Counted from the first letter of the stretch, positions 27,792 to 36,687 are shown. The stretch: DNA of 64,000 nt from Polaromonas sp. YR568 (GCF_900116715.1 NZ_FPBM01000006.1:62001-126000); one strand, 5' to 3'. Notes: a model not told the origin generated them from the letters alone. Numbers and translations: made by a program.

Positions 27792-28550
27792 TTAATGGCC
27801 CAGGTACACGTCGATAACGCGCGGGTCGGCCTGCACTTTTTCCATAGACCCTTCGGCCAGGATCTTTCCCTGGTGCATGACGGTCACCTTGTCGGCGATG
27901 CGCTTGACGAACTCCATGTCGTGCTCGATGACGATCATGGCGCGGCCCTTGCAGATGCGTTTGAGCAGCTCTGCCGTCAGTTCGCGTTCGCGCACGCTCA
28001 TGCCGGCAATCGGTTCGTCCAGCATCAGGAGCTCCGGGTCCTGCATCAACAGCATGCCGATCTCCAGCCACTGCTTTTGCCCGTGTGAGAGCAGGCCGGC
28101 TTCGGTGTCCAGCTGGTCGCCCAGGCCGATCTCGGCCGCCACGGCCTGCACCCGGGCCTTGACCTCTTCGCTGCGCTTGAAGAAGAGCGCACCGAACACG
28201 CCGCGCCCGCGCGGGAACGAGACTTCCAGGTTCTGAAACACGCTGAGGTTTTCGTAGATCGACGGCGTCTGGAACTTGCGGCCTATGCCGGAGCGCACGA
28301 TCTGGTATTCGGGCAACTTCGTCATCTCGGCGTTTTTGAACTTGATGCGGCCGTGGCTGGTGCGGGTCTTGCCGCAGATCAGGTCCAGCAGCGTGGTTTT
28401 GCCCGCGCCGTTGGGGCCGATGATCACGCGCAGCTCGTTCTGGTCGACATAAAGGTTCAGGCTGTCGATGGCCTTGAAGCCGTCGAAAGAAACCGTCAGG
28501 TCTTCGACCGACAGCACAAAGTCGTTGGGGGTCATGGCGGGGGCGATCAT
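27792..28550 (-). CDS. urtD: Urea/short-chain amide ABC transporter ATPase UrtD-like
   Basis: This LivG-like ATPase has 252 residues: Walker A GPNGAGKTT, signature LLSHGQKQWLEIGML and Walker B LLMLDEPIAGM. The SHGQ variant of the signature and the AGMSVRE string after Walker B are characteristic of UrtD. It forms the ATPase pair with UrtE. The gene lies 18 bp downstream of urtC in the same operon. Confidence 0.92.
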   Translation of the reverse strand: MIAPAMTPNDFVLSVEDLTVSFDGFKAIDSLNLYVDQNELRVIIGPNGAGKTTLLDLICGKTRTSHGRIKFKNAEMTKLPEYQIVRSGIGRKFQTPSIYENLSVFQNLEVSFPRGRGVFGALFFKRSEEVKARVQAVAAEIGLGDQLDTEAGLLSHGQKQWLEIGMLLMQDPELLMLDEPIAGMSVRERELTAELLKRICKGRAMIVIEHDMEFVKRIADKVTVMHQGKILAEGSMEKVQADPRVIDVYLGH

Positions 28551-28568
28551 GATGGCTTCCTTGGGTGA

Positions 28569-29765
28569 TCAGGTCTGCTGGCCGGTAAGACCGTTCAGGC
28601 CGGCAGGCAAGGTGGGCGTTTCATGCGTCGCGGCCGGCGGGGGTGTCATAGGTGGAGCGACGGGCGGCACAACCTTCTCGCGGCGCGCGAAGCGTTTGAC
28701 CAGCCAGGGCTTGACGCGCTGCGTGTAGACGCCTGCCAGGCCGTCGGGAAAGGCCAGCACCACGCCCAGGAACATGCCGGCCATCAGGAACAGCCAGAGG
28801 TCGGGAAAGCTTTCGGAAAAATAGGTCTTGCCGAAGTTCACCAGCAGCGCGCCGTAGACCGCACCCACCAGCGACATGCGCCCGCCCACGGCGGCGAAGA
28901 TCACCATCTCAATCGACGGCACAATGCCGACCAGCGAAGGCGACATAAAGCCCACCTGCAAGGTGAACATCGCGCCGCCCACGGCCGACAGCATGGCTGC
29001 AAAGCAGAAGGCAAACACCCGGAACATGGCGACGTCGTAGCCCGAGAAGCGCACGCGGTCTTCCTTGTCCCGCATGGCCAGCAGCAGCGTGCCCAGCTTG
29101 CTCTTCTGGATCCAGGTGCACAGCACGATGGCGCCCAGCAGCAAACCCACGGTGAGGAAGTAGAGGATGTACTTGGCGCTGTCGGTGCGCGTGTCCCAGC
29201 CCAGGATGGTCTTGAGGTCGGTCATGCCGTTGACGCCGCCGGTGTAGCCCTGCTGGCCGATGATGAGCACCGTGAGGATGAGCGCCACGGCCTGCGTGAT
29301 GATGGCGAAGTAGACGCCGCCGACACGCCGCTTGAACATCGCGTAGCCGATGATGAAGGCCAGCAGCGTCGGCACGACCAGAATCAGCACCAGCGTGAGC
29401 GGAAAAGACTGGAAGGGCTTCCACCAGATCGGCAGCGCGGTGATCTGGTTCCAGTCCATGAAGTCGGGAATGCCCGGTGTGGACTGGATCTTGGTGGTGA
29501 TGGGGTCGCTGGCTTCAAGCTTTAAAAACATGGCCATGCCGTAGCCGCCCAGGCCGAAGAACACGCCCTGGCCCAGGCTCAGCACGCCGCCGTAACCCCA
29601 CAGCATCACCAGGCCTAGCGCGACAAAGGCATAGCTCAGGTACTTGCCGACAAGGTTGAGGCGAAACAGATCCAGCGCCAGGGGAAAGGCCACCAGCAGC
29701 ACCAGGGCCAGCAGGGCGACGTTGCCCAGGCCGTTGCGTGTTATCCATTGCTTGAGGCTGTTCAT
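28569..29765 (-). CDS. urtC: Urea/short-chain amide ABC transporter permease UrtC-like
   Basis: This LivM-like permease has 398 residues and about nine to ten membrane segments. It contains LSLGQGVFFGLGGYGMAMFLKLEA, whose core G-Q-G-V-F-F-G-L-G-G-Y is the branched-chain permease signature. A Pro-rich cytoplasmic tail (PPVAPPMTPPPA) ends the protein. It pairs with UrtB to form the channel and lies 39 bp downstream of urtB. Confidence 0.92.
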   Translation of the reverse strand: MNSLKQWITRNGLGNVALLALVLLVAFPLALDLFRLNLVGKYLSYAFVALGLVMLWGYGGVLSLGQGVFFGLGGYGMAMFLKLEASDPITTKIQSTPGIPDFMDWNQITALPIWWKPFQSFPLTLVLILVVPTLLAFIIGYAMFKRRVGGVYFAIITQAVALILTVLIIGQQGYTGGVNGMTDLKTILGWDTRTDSAKYILYFLTVGLLLGAIVLCTWIQKSKLGTLLLAMRDKEDRVRFSGYDVAMFRVFAFCFAAMLSAVGGAMFTLQVGFMSPSLVGIVPSIEMVIFAAVGGRMSLVGAVYGALLVNFGKTYFSESFPDLWLFLMAGMFLGVVLAFPDGLAGVYTQRVKPWLVKRFARREKVVPPVAPPMTPPPAATHETPTLPAGLNGLTGQQT

Positions 29766-29804
29766 GAAAAACTCCGGTTGTCTAGATGGAAATACGGTGA
29801 AAGC

Positions 29805-30719
29805 TCAGCGCCGCACCTTGGAGGCGAACAGGCCCTGTGGGCGCAGCATCAGGATGGTCACGATGGTCATCAAGGTCAGCACCTTGGACATGGAGCCGGT
29901 CATAAAGAACTCGGCAACCGACTGGGTCTGCGCGATACCGAAGGCCGAGACCACGGTGCCCAGCAGGCTGGCTGCGCCGCCGAAGGTCACGACCAGGAAG
30001 GCGTCGACGATGTAGAGCGAGCCGCTGGTCGGGCCGGTTGAGCCAATCGTGGTGAAGGCCGCGCCGGCCACGCCGGCAATGCCGCAGCCGATGGCAAAGG
30101 TCAGGCGGTCGGTCTTTTTGGTGTTGATGCCGGTGGCGTTGGCCATCACGCGGTTGGCGACTGTGGCGCGAACGCGCAGGCCCCAGCGCGACTTGTGCAG
30201 TGCGATCAGCACGCCGCAGGTCACGACCAGCGTCAGCACCATCACAAACATGCCGTTGATGGGAATGTCCAGGCCTTCAGCCGGGGCCCAGGAACCCATG
30301 AGCCAGTCGGGCAGGGTGGGGCTGACTTCCTTGGCGCCGAAGGTGGTGCGAAAGATCTGCTGCATGCCCAGCGACAGGCCCCAGGTGGCCAGCAGGGTGT
30401 CCAGCGGGCGTTTGTAGAGGTGGCGGATAAAGGCCCATTCAGCCAGCCAGCCGACGGCAAACGCGAAGATGAAAGCCGCGACGATGGCAAACGGAAAGTA
30501 GGCTTGCACAAAGCCGGGCGCATAGGTTTCAGACAGGTGCGAAAACAGGTAGATGGTGTAGGCGCCTATGGTCATGAACTCGCCATGCGCCATGTTGATG
30601 ACGCCCATCTGCCCGAAGATGATGGCCAGGCCCAGGCCCATGAGCAGCAGCACGGAAAACAGGCTGAGCCCGGCAAAGCCTTGCATCAGGCCGATGTTGA
30701 GCATTTCGGAAAGGTTCAT
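29805..30719 (-). CDS. urtB: Urea/short-chain amide ABC transporter permease UrtB-like
   Basis: This LivH-like permease has 304 residues and about eight membrane segments, with VINMAHGEFMTIGAY near the N-terminus. It is the short form without the periplasmic extension seen in many cyanobacterial UrtB proteins, as expected for the Fmd-like branch. It is separated from the binding-protein gene by 113 bp that contain a strong hairpin, a sign that the binding protein is made in excess over the permeases. Confidence 0.92.
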   Translation of the reverse strand: MNLSEMLNIGLMQGFAGLSLFSVLLLMGLGLAIIFGQMGVINMAHGEFMTIGAYTIYLFSHLSETYAPGFVQAYFPFAIVAAFIFAFAVGWLAEWAFIRHLYKRPLDTLLATWGLSLGMQQIFRTTFGAKEVSPTLPDWLMGSWAPAEGLDIPINGMFVMVLTLVVTCGVLIALHKSRWGLRVRATVANRVMANATGINTKKTDRLTFAIGCGIAGVAGAAFTTIGSTGPTSGSLYIVDAFLVVTFGGAASLLGTVVSAFGIAQTQSVAEFFMTGSMSKVLTLMTIVTILMLRPQGLFASKVRR

Positions 30720-30772
30720 GGCGGGCTCCGGTGCGGCGGGGGATCAAAAAAACAAATACGACTGTCAGGAAA

Positions 30773-30820
30773 GCCCCTGCCGGCTCACCCCGCCATGCGG
30801 CGGAATGAACCGGTAGGGGC
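30773..30820 (-). promoter_or_regulatory. Intercistronic hairpin between binding-protein and permease genes
   Basis: On the minus strand an outer stem (GCCCCT pairing with AGGGGC, then CCGG with CCGG) encloses an inner CCGCC-GCAT-GGCGG stem. It starts 12 bp after the urtA-like stop. A T-rich stretch lies about 20 bp further on, not directly on the stem. Such hairpins usually protect the upstream mRNA from 3' decay or partly terminate, which raises binding-protein levels. Confidence 0.65.
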
Positions 30821-30832
30821 CAGCATTGGCGC

Positions 30833-32095
30833 TTACTGGTAGCCCTTGGGGAAGGGGTTGGGTTCAATCAGCGCCGGCGATTCGGCGACCACCTTGAACT
30901 GACCGTCGGCCTGGGCCTGGCCGATGCGGGCCTTGCTCCACAGGTGATGGTTTTCGTGCAGCTTCACGTAGCCTTCGGGTGCGGTCTTCAGCTCGATGCC
31001 GGTGGAGGCCGCGGCGATCTTGTCCACGTCGAAGCTGCCGGCTTTTTCCACCGTGGCTTTCCACAGCCAGGGGCCGAGGTAGCCGGCCTGCGTCACGTCG
31101 CCGATCACCGCGTCCTTGCCGTACTTGGCCTTGAAGGCGGTTACGAAAGCCTTGTTGTTGGGGTTGTCCAATGACTGGAAGTACTTCATGGAGGCGTAGA
31201 AGCCGTTCATGTTTTCGCCGCCAATGCCCAGCACCTCGTCTTCGGTCACGGAGATGGTCAGCAGGAACTGCTTGGCGGCGGTAACGCCTGCCGCTTTGAG
31301 CTGCTTGTAGAAGGCCACGTTGGAGCCGCCGACCACTGCGATAAAGATGCAGTCGGGTTTGGCGACCTTGATCTTGTTGATCAGCGAATTGAAGTTGGTG
31401 TGGCCCAGCGGGTAGTACTCTTCGCCGACGACCTTGCTGCCGGTGAGGTGGCCTTCAATGTGCTTGCGGCCTATCTTCATCGAGGTGCGCGGCCAGATGT
31501 AGTCGGAGCCGACCAGGAAGAAGGTCTTGGCTTTCTTTTCTTTTGAAGCCCAGTCCAGGCCGTAGAGGATTTGCTGCGTGGCTTCCTGGCCGGTGTAGAT
31601 CACGTTCTTGCTTTGCTCCAGGCCTTCGTAAAAGGTCGGGTAATACAGCATGCCGTTTTCTTTTTCAAAGATCGGCAGCACGGCCTTGCGTGAGGCAGAG
31701 GTCCAGCAGCCGAACACAGCGGCGACCTTGTCGTTGACCAGCAGCTTCTTGGATTTTTCGGCGAAGGTCGGCCAGTCGGAAGCGCCGTCTTCCTTGATGA
31801 CCTTGATCTTGCGGCCCAGCACGCCGCCCATGGCGTTAATCTGGTCGATGGCGAGCTGTTCGGCCTGGATGGAGCCGGTTTCGGAAATCGCCATGGTGCC
31901 GGTGGCCGAGTGCAGCTGGCCCACCGTCACTTCGGTGTCGGTGACGGCCAGCTTGGTGGTGTTGACCTTGGCCGTGGGGAACTGCTGCGCCTGGGCCCAG
32001 CCGGGCAGGCCTGCCAGGGGCAGGGCTGCGGCCACGCCTTGCATGAGGCGGCGGCGGTTGATGAAGGAAGATGGATCGCGATCGTCGTTGGACAT
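30833..32095 (-). CDS. urtA: Urea/short-chain amide-binding protein (UrtA/FmdD-like)
   Basis: This periplasmic binding protein of the transporter has 420 residues from the ATG at 32095. The leader INRRRLMQGVAAALPLAG followed by WAQA has twin arginines, a Tat-like feature common in this family. The mature part has VGQLHSATGTMAISETGS, FGCWTSASRK and the YYPTFYEG string typical of UrtA and of the amide sensor AmiC. It is the first gene of the eight-gene minus-strand operon, divergent from the NCS1-kinase gene. An in-frame extension to 32188 lacks the signal-peptide logic, so I rejected it. Confidence 0.92.
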   Translation of the reverse strand: MSNDDRDPSSFINRRRLMQGVAAALPLAGLPGWAQAQQFPTAKVNTTKLAVTDTEVTVGQLHSATGTMAISETGSIQAEQLAIDQINAMGGVLGRKIKVIKEDGASDWPTFAEKSKKLLVNDKVAAVFGCWTSASRKAVLPIFEKENGMLYYPTFYEGLEQSKNVIYTGQEATQQILYGLDWASKEKKAKTFFLVGSDYIWPRTSMKIGRKHIEGHLTGSKVVGEEYYPLGHTNFNSLINKIKVAKPDCIFIAVVGGSNVAFYKQLKAAGVTAAKQFLLTISVTEDEVLGIGGENMNGFYASMKYFQSLDNPNNKAFVTAFKAKYGKDAVIGDVTQAGYLGPWLWKATVEKAGSFDVDKIAAASTGIELKTAPEGYVKLHENHHLWSKARIGQAQADGQFKVVAESPALIEPNPFPKGYQ

Positions 32096-32193
32096 GCTGG
32101 GCTCCTGCGGTTGGTGAAAAACTGAAAGGTTGATGGGGTGAAGGCTTGCGTCGGGGTCAGGCGAATCATGTTCACAAGCGCCGCGCATCCCTA

Positions 32194-32209
32194 TACGTCA
32201 ATCAACGTA
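32194..32209. promoter_or_regulatory. Palindrome, candidate response-regulator operator
   Basis: TACGT-CAATCA-ACGTA is a perfect inverted repeat with 5-bp arms. It lies in the 202-bp region between the amide operon and the sensor-kinase gene, about 100 bp from each start. LuxR/NarL-type regulators often bind palindromes with TAC...GTA ends, and such a regulator is encoded downstream at 35677. Confidence 0.5.
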
Positions 32210-32230
32210 GCCACCCTTTTTGGTGCGCCG

Positions 32231-32244
32231 GGCACACTTCTTGC
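32231..32244 (+). promoter_or_regulatory. Sigma-54-type promoter candidate for the sensor-kinase gene
   Basis: GGCACACTTCTTGC has the exact GG-N10-GC spacing and a good match to the GGCAC...TTGC core of RpoN promoters. Transcription would begin near 32256, about 40 bp before the proposed TTG start. RpoN control would suit a nitrogen-scavenging locus. No enhancer-binding protein is encoded in the window, so NtrC would have to act in trans. Confidence 0.5.
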
Positions 32245-32297
32245 GGAACGCTTTAGGTGCGTTGCCGCAGCCCTACGGCCGTTTGACGGAGACCGCC

Positions 32298-35200
32298 TTG
32301 ACCATCGCTACCCAGAAAATCTTTCGTATTCGACGCGAGTACAACGCGTGGGTGGCCGACGAATCCATTGAGGACTACGCGCTGCGCTATACGCCGCGCG
32401 GCTTTCGGAAGTGGTCGGAGTGGCGGGTCGGCAACACGGCCTTTGGCGCCATGTCTTTCCTGGCGCTGGAAGCCATAGGCGGCGCCATCGCGCTCAACTA
32501 CGGCTTCACCAATGCGCTGTGGGCCATCCTGGTGGTGGGGCTGATCACCTTCTTCACCGGCTTGCCTATCAGCTACTACGCGGCGCGCTACGGCGTGGAC
32601 ATGGATTTGCTGACGCGCGGCGCAGGTTTCGGTTACCTGGGCTCGACCATCACCTCGCTGATCTACGCGAGCTTCACTTTCATCTTCTTCGCGCTGGAGG
32701 CGGCCATCATGGCGCTGGCGCTGCAGATGTACCTCGATATTCCGATTGCCTGGTGCTACGTCATCAGCGCGGTGGTCATCGTGCCCATGGTGGTTCGCGG
32801 CATCACGCTGATCTCGCGCCTGCAGATGTGGACGCAGCCGCTGTGGGGCGTGCTGTTGCTGCTGCCCTACCTGGCGGTGCTCTGGAAGAACCCGCAGGCG
32901 TTTTCAGACTTCACCGGCCTCACCGGCCGCACCTCGGGCAGCAGCGAGTTCGACCCGCTCATGTTTGGTGCGGCCGCCACCGTGGCGTTCTCGCTTGTGG
33001 TGCAGATCGGCGAGCAGGTGGACTTTTTGCGCTTTCTGCCCGAGAAAACCCAGGCCAACCGCGGGCGCTGGTGGGCCGCGGTGCTGATGGCCGGGCCGGG
33101 CTGGATAGTCCTGGGCATGCTGAAAATGCTGGGCGGCGCGTTTCTGGCCTTTCTGGTGCTGCAGCACGAGCTGCCGGCTTCCAAGGCGGTGGAGCCCACG
33201 CAGATGTACCTGGCGGGCTTTGCCTATGTGTTCAGCGACCCGGCCTGGATACTGGCCGCGACCGTGGTCTTTGTGGTGGTGTCGCAGCTCAAGATCAACC
33301 TGACCAATGCCTATGCGGGCTCGCTGGCCTGGTCCAATTTCTTTGCGCGCCTGACCCACAGCCACCCGGGGCGCGTGGTGTGGCTGGTGTTCAACGTGGC
33401 GATTGCGCTGCTCCTGATGACGCTGGATGTTTTTTCGGCGCTCGAAAAAGTGCTGGGCCTTTACAGCAACGTCGCGATTGCGTGGGTGGGTGCGCTGGTG
33501 GCCGACCTCGTGATCAACAAACCATTGGGCTTGAGCCCGCCGGGTATTGAATTCAAGCGGGCGCATCTGTACGACATCAACCCGGTGGGCCTGGGCTCCA
33601 TGCTGCTGGCGACCATCGTGTCGGTGTTTGCGTATACCGGCGCCATGGGCCCGCAGGCTGAGGCGTTTTCACCTTTCATCGCGCTGGGCATGGCGCTGGT
33701 GCTGTCGCCGCTGCTGGCGTGGGTGACCAAGGGGCGTTATTACGTCGCGCGCAAACCGCAGGCCATGGGTGTGCCGGGCCAGATGGTGCGCTGCCATGTC
33801 TGCGAGAACGCCTTCGAGGCTGAAGACATGGCCAGTTGCCCGGCCTACGGCGCGCCCATCTGTTCACTGTGCTGCACATTGGAGTCGCGCTGCCACGACC
33901 GCTGCAAGACGCGCTCGCGCGCGGCCGAGCAGGCGGAGGAGTTTTTAAGCACGCTGCTGCCCAGCGCGCTGTCCAGCCGGGTGAACTTCCGCGTCGGCCA
34001 CTACATGGTGGTGATGCTGTCGCTCTGCGCGCTGCTGGCCACGGTGATGGGCATGGTCTATATGCAGGAGACCACCTTTCCGCCCTCGGGTGATCTGTCG
34101 GGCTTGTTGCGATCGGCCTTTGTGAAAGTGTTCGCCATGCTGCTGCTGATCGTTGCGGTGTGCAGCTGGTGGGTGGTGCTGGGCAGTGAAAGCCGGCGCA
34201 TGGCGCAGGACGAGTCGAACCGGCAGAACCAGTTGCTGTCGCGCGAAATCGAGGCCCACCAGCGCACCGACGCGGCGCTGCAGACCGCCAAGGAGGTAGC
34301 CGAGTCGGCCAACCAGGCCAAGACGCGCTACGTGGCCGGCATGACGCACGAGCTGCGCACGCCGCTCAACAGCATCCTCGGCTATTCGCAAATCCTGCTC
34401 AAGGGCGAGGCGCTGGCCAACACGCCGCGTGAGGCCGTGCAGACCATACAGCGCAGCGGCGAACATTTGCTGCAGCTGGTCGACGGCCTGCTGGACCTGG
34501 CGCGCATCGAGGCCGGCCGCCTGCGTCTGGAGCCGATTCCCGTGCCGTTGCCCGACTTCCTCGAAGGCCTGGTCAGCATGGTTCGGCCGCAGGCCGAGGC
34601 CAAGGGTGTCGACTTTTTCTACACCCACAGCGGCCGCATGCCGGCCTGGGTGCAGGCCGACGCCAAGCGGCTGCGCCAGATCATCATCAACCTGCTGAGC
34701 AATGCAGTGATGTTTACCGACGCGGGCAGCGTGAAGCTGCACGTGGACTGCCGGCGCGAGGTGATCCGCTTCGACGTGGTGGATACCGGCATAGGCATCG
34801 CGCCGCAAGACCAGCAGCGCATCTTTTTGCCGTTTGAGCGCGGCGCCGCGGGCCGCCGCCGCGGCGAGCCGGGCACAGGCCTGGGCCTGACTATTACGGG
34901 CCTCTTGACCGCGCTGATGGGCGGTGACCTGACACTGCAAAGCGAGCCCGACAAGGGCAGCACCTTCAGCGTGCGGCTGTATTTGCGCGAAATCGACGAC
35001 CCCGGCCCGCTGGCCGACCCGCCGCACCAGATCGCCGGCTTCTTCGGCAAGCGCCGCACGCTGCTGGTGGTGGACGACCAGCCGGTGCAGCGCCAGATGC
35101 TGGCCGGCATGCTCACGCCGCTGGGTTTTGACATCAAGGAGGCGGCCAGCGGCCTGGAGTGCATAGACAGCCTCAAGGACGGCGTGCCCGACGCCATCCT

Positions 35201-35684
35201 GCTGGACATCAGCATGGACGACCTGGATGGCTGGGAAACCGCCTTGCAGATACGCAGCCGGGGTTATGCCGAGGTGCCCATCATCGTGGTGTCGGCCAAT
35301 GTGTTTGAAAACCAGGCCTCGCGGCTCAAGGCCACGGGCTGCCAGGCCTTTGTCGGCAAGCCGGTGCTCGAATCCGAGCTGATGGATGCGCTGCAGCGCC
35401 ATCTGGGGCTGGAGTGGGCAACCTCGGTGGTCTCGCCCGCGCCGCTGGCCGCCGGCGCGGCGGGCCCGTCCGGGGAAGCTTCGCTGGGCCTGCCCGAGGA
35501 GGCCCGCGCAGGGTTGATACGCCTGGTAAAGCTGGGCCACGTGCACGGCCTGCACCGCCTGCTGGACCGCGTCACGGCCGAAGACCCGGCGCTGGCCGCG
35601 AGTTGCGCCCGGCTGCGCGGCTTTGTGAGCCGCTGCGAGCTTGAGTTATTGCTCGATCATTTGACGGAGGATGTCGATGCTTGA
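32298..35684 (+). CDS. NCS1 permease-like sensor fused to hybrid histidine kinase
   Basis: This membrane sensor is built on a transporter fold. From the N-terminus (1128 residues from the TTG at 32298, preceded by GGAG at 32288-32291): an NCS1 nucleobase/allantoin permease-like region with about twelve segments (residues 1-490); a cysteine-rich linker (about 496-540, CHVC...CPAY...CSLCC...CHDRC); two or three more membrane segments; HisKA with H684 in MTHELRTPLNS; a HATPase with DTGIGI and GTGLGLTI; and a receiver domain with D970 in ILLDISM. It is divergent from the amide/urea operon and followed by its probable response regulator, so it likely senses amides, urea or a related nitrogen compound. 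Whether it still transports is unknown. Confidence 0.88.
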   Translation: MTIATQKIFRIRREYNAWVADESIEDYALRYTPRGFRKWSEWRVGNTAFGAMSFLALEAIGGAIALNYGFTNALWAILVVGLITFFTGLPISYYAARYGVDMDLLTRGAGFGYLGSTITSLIYASFTFIFFALEAAIMALALQMYLDIPIAWCYVISAVVIVPMVVRGITLISRLQMWTQPLWGVLLLLPYLAVLWKNPQAFSDFTGLTGRTSGSSEFDPLMFGAAATVAFSLVVQIGEQVDFLRFLPEKTQANRGRWWAAVLMAGPGWIVLGMLKMLGGAFLAFLVLQHELPASKAVEPTQMYLAGFAYVFSDPAWILAATVVFVVVSQLKINLTNAYAGSLAWSNFFARLTHSHPGRVVWLVFNVAIALLLMTLDVFSALEKVLGLYSNVAIAWVGALVADLVINKPLGLSPPGIEFKRAHLYDINPVGLGSMLLATIVSVFAYTGAMGPQAEAFSPFIALGMALVLSPLLAWVTKGRYYVARKPQAMGVPGQMVRCHVCENAFEAEDMASCPAYGAPICSLCCTLESRCHDRCKTRSRAAEQAEEFLSTLLPSALSSRVNFRVGHYMVVMLSLCALLATVMGMVYMQETTFPPSGDLSGLLRSAFVKVFAMLLLIVAVCSWWVVLGSESRRMAQDESNRQNQLLSREIEAHQRTDAALQTAKEVAESANQAKTRYVAGMTHELRTPLNSILGYSQILLKGEALANTPREAVQTIQRSGEHLLQLVDGLLDLARIEAGRLRLEPIPVPLPDFLEGLVSMVRPQAEAKGVDFFYTHSGRMPAWVQADAKRLRQIIINLLSNAVMFTDAGSVKLHVDCRREVIRFDVVDTGIGIAPQDQQRIFLPFERGAAGRRRGEPGTGLGLTITGLLTALMGGDLTLQSEPDKGSTFSVRLYLREIDDPGPLADPPHQIAGFFGKRRTLLVVDDQPVQRQMLAGMLTPLGFDIKEAASGLECIDSLKDGVPDAILLDISMDDLDGWETALQIRSRGYAEVPIIVVSANVFENQASRLKATGCQAFVGKPVLESELMDALQRHLGLEWATSVVSPAPLAAGAAGPSGEASLGLPEEARAGLIRLVKLGHVHGLHRLLDRVTAEDPALAASCARLRGFVSRCELELLLDHLTEDVDA

Positions 35685-36570
35685 GGCTACCGACGAACAG
35701 CGGCCGGTCGTGCTGGTGGTGGACGACGCCCCCAGCAGCCTGGGCATGCTCTGCGACACGCTGGAAGGTGAGGGTTACACCGTGCTGGTGGCGCGCGACG
35801 GCGACTCGGCCCTGCAGCGCCTGGAGCTGGTCGCGCCCGATGCCATTCTGCTGGACGCCGTGATGCCCGGCCTCTCGGGCTTTGACACCTGCCGGCAGAT
35901 CAAGGCCAACCCCGTGATGGCGCACATCCCGGTGATCTTCATGACGGGCTTGTCGGAGACGCCGCACGTGCTGGAGGGTTTTGCCTGCGGCGGCGTGGAC
36001 TACGTCGTCAAGCCGCTGCGCGCGCAGGAAGTGGTGGCGCGCCTGCACACCCACACGCGCAATGCGCGCATGACGCGGCTGGCGCGCGAGGCGGTGGACG
36101 TGGCCGGTTTTGGTGTGGTGCTGGTCGATGCGCGCGGGCGCGTGGCCTGGCGTTCGCCACAGGCCGCCTTGTGGCTGCAGGGCGCCGGGGGCGTGGCGCA
36201 GCCGGGGCGTTTGCCCGAGCCGGTTTATGCGGTGCTGGAGGACGGCACCGACGAGGTCTTGCTGACCCTGGCCGGTGTGCAGCTGTCGGTGCGCAACATG
36301 GGCCGGGTCGGCATAGGCGAAACCATGCTGCTGCTGGAGCAGCGCGGCGCGAACGCCGCATCGCCTTCGCGCCTGGCCAATGCCGCACTGACGCCGCGTG
36401 AAACCGAAGTCCTCTCATGGCTGGCCAAGGGCAAGACCAACCGTGATATCGGCGACATCCTGGGCATGAGCCACCGCACGGTGAACAAGCACCTGGAGCA
36501 TATTTTTGAGAAGCTGGGCGTCGAGACCCGGGCAGCCGCTGCGGCGCTGGCCACCGGGCATGTGTTTTGA
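35677..36570 (+). CDS. LuxR-type response regulator
   Basis: The 297-residue regulator has an N-terminal receiver domain (VVDDAPSS; phosphoacceptor in AILLDAVMPG; KPLRAQEV), a middle PAS-like segment (FGVVLVDARGRVAWRS, about residues 145-225) and a C-terminal LuxR helix-turn-helix (LTPRETEVLSWLAKGKT ... MSHRTVNKHL). I prefer the ATG at 35677, six bases after GGAGG at 35666-35670, over the ATG at 35671. It overlaps the kinase gene by 8 bp, so the two are co-translated partners. The probable target is the divergent amide operon. Confidence 0.9.
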   Translation: MLEATDEQRPVVLVVDDAPSSLGMLCDTLEGEGYTVLVARDGDSALQRLELVAPDAILLDAVMPGLSGFDTCRQIKANPVMAHIPVIFMTGLSETPHVLEGFACGGVDYVVKPLRAQEVVARLHTHTRNARMTRLAREAVDVAGFGVVLVDARGRVAWRSPQAALWLQGAGGVAQPGRLPEPVYAVLEDGTDEVLLTLAGVQLSVRNMGRVGIGETMLLLEQRGANAASPSRLANAALTPRETEVLSWLAKGKTNRDIGDILGMSHRTVNKHLEHIFEKLGVETRAAAAALATGHVF

Positions 36571-36655
36571 GCATTTCCCTCATGGCGGACGGGCCCCGGA
36601 AGCTCCTGAATCCATAGCGCCCAGGCATCCCGGACCGGGTGGCTGGCAGCTTGCC

Positions 36656-36661
36656 TACAAT
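36656..36661 (+). promoter_or_regulatory. Possible -10 box of dcd
   Basis: TACAAT lies 27 bp before the dcd start codon, with GAGGAG at 36673-36678 as ribosome-binding site. No convincing -35 box is seen at the right distance. Confidence 0.35.
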
Positions 36662-36687
36662 CGGGGCACAGTGAGGAGTTCCCCCGA

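Noticed and set aside
25614..28088. Very long open frame (824 codons) on the plus strand
   Set aside because: It lies antisense to fmdB, fmdA, urtE and urtD, which have clear family motifs; high-GC codon bias opens such shadow frames, and its translation is His/Arg/Ala-rich without any family.
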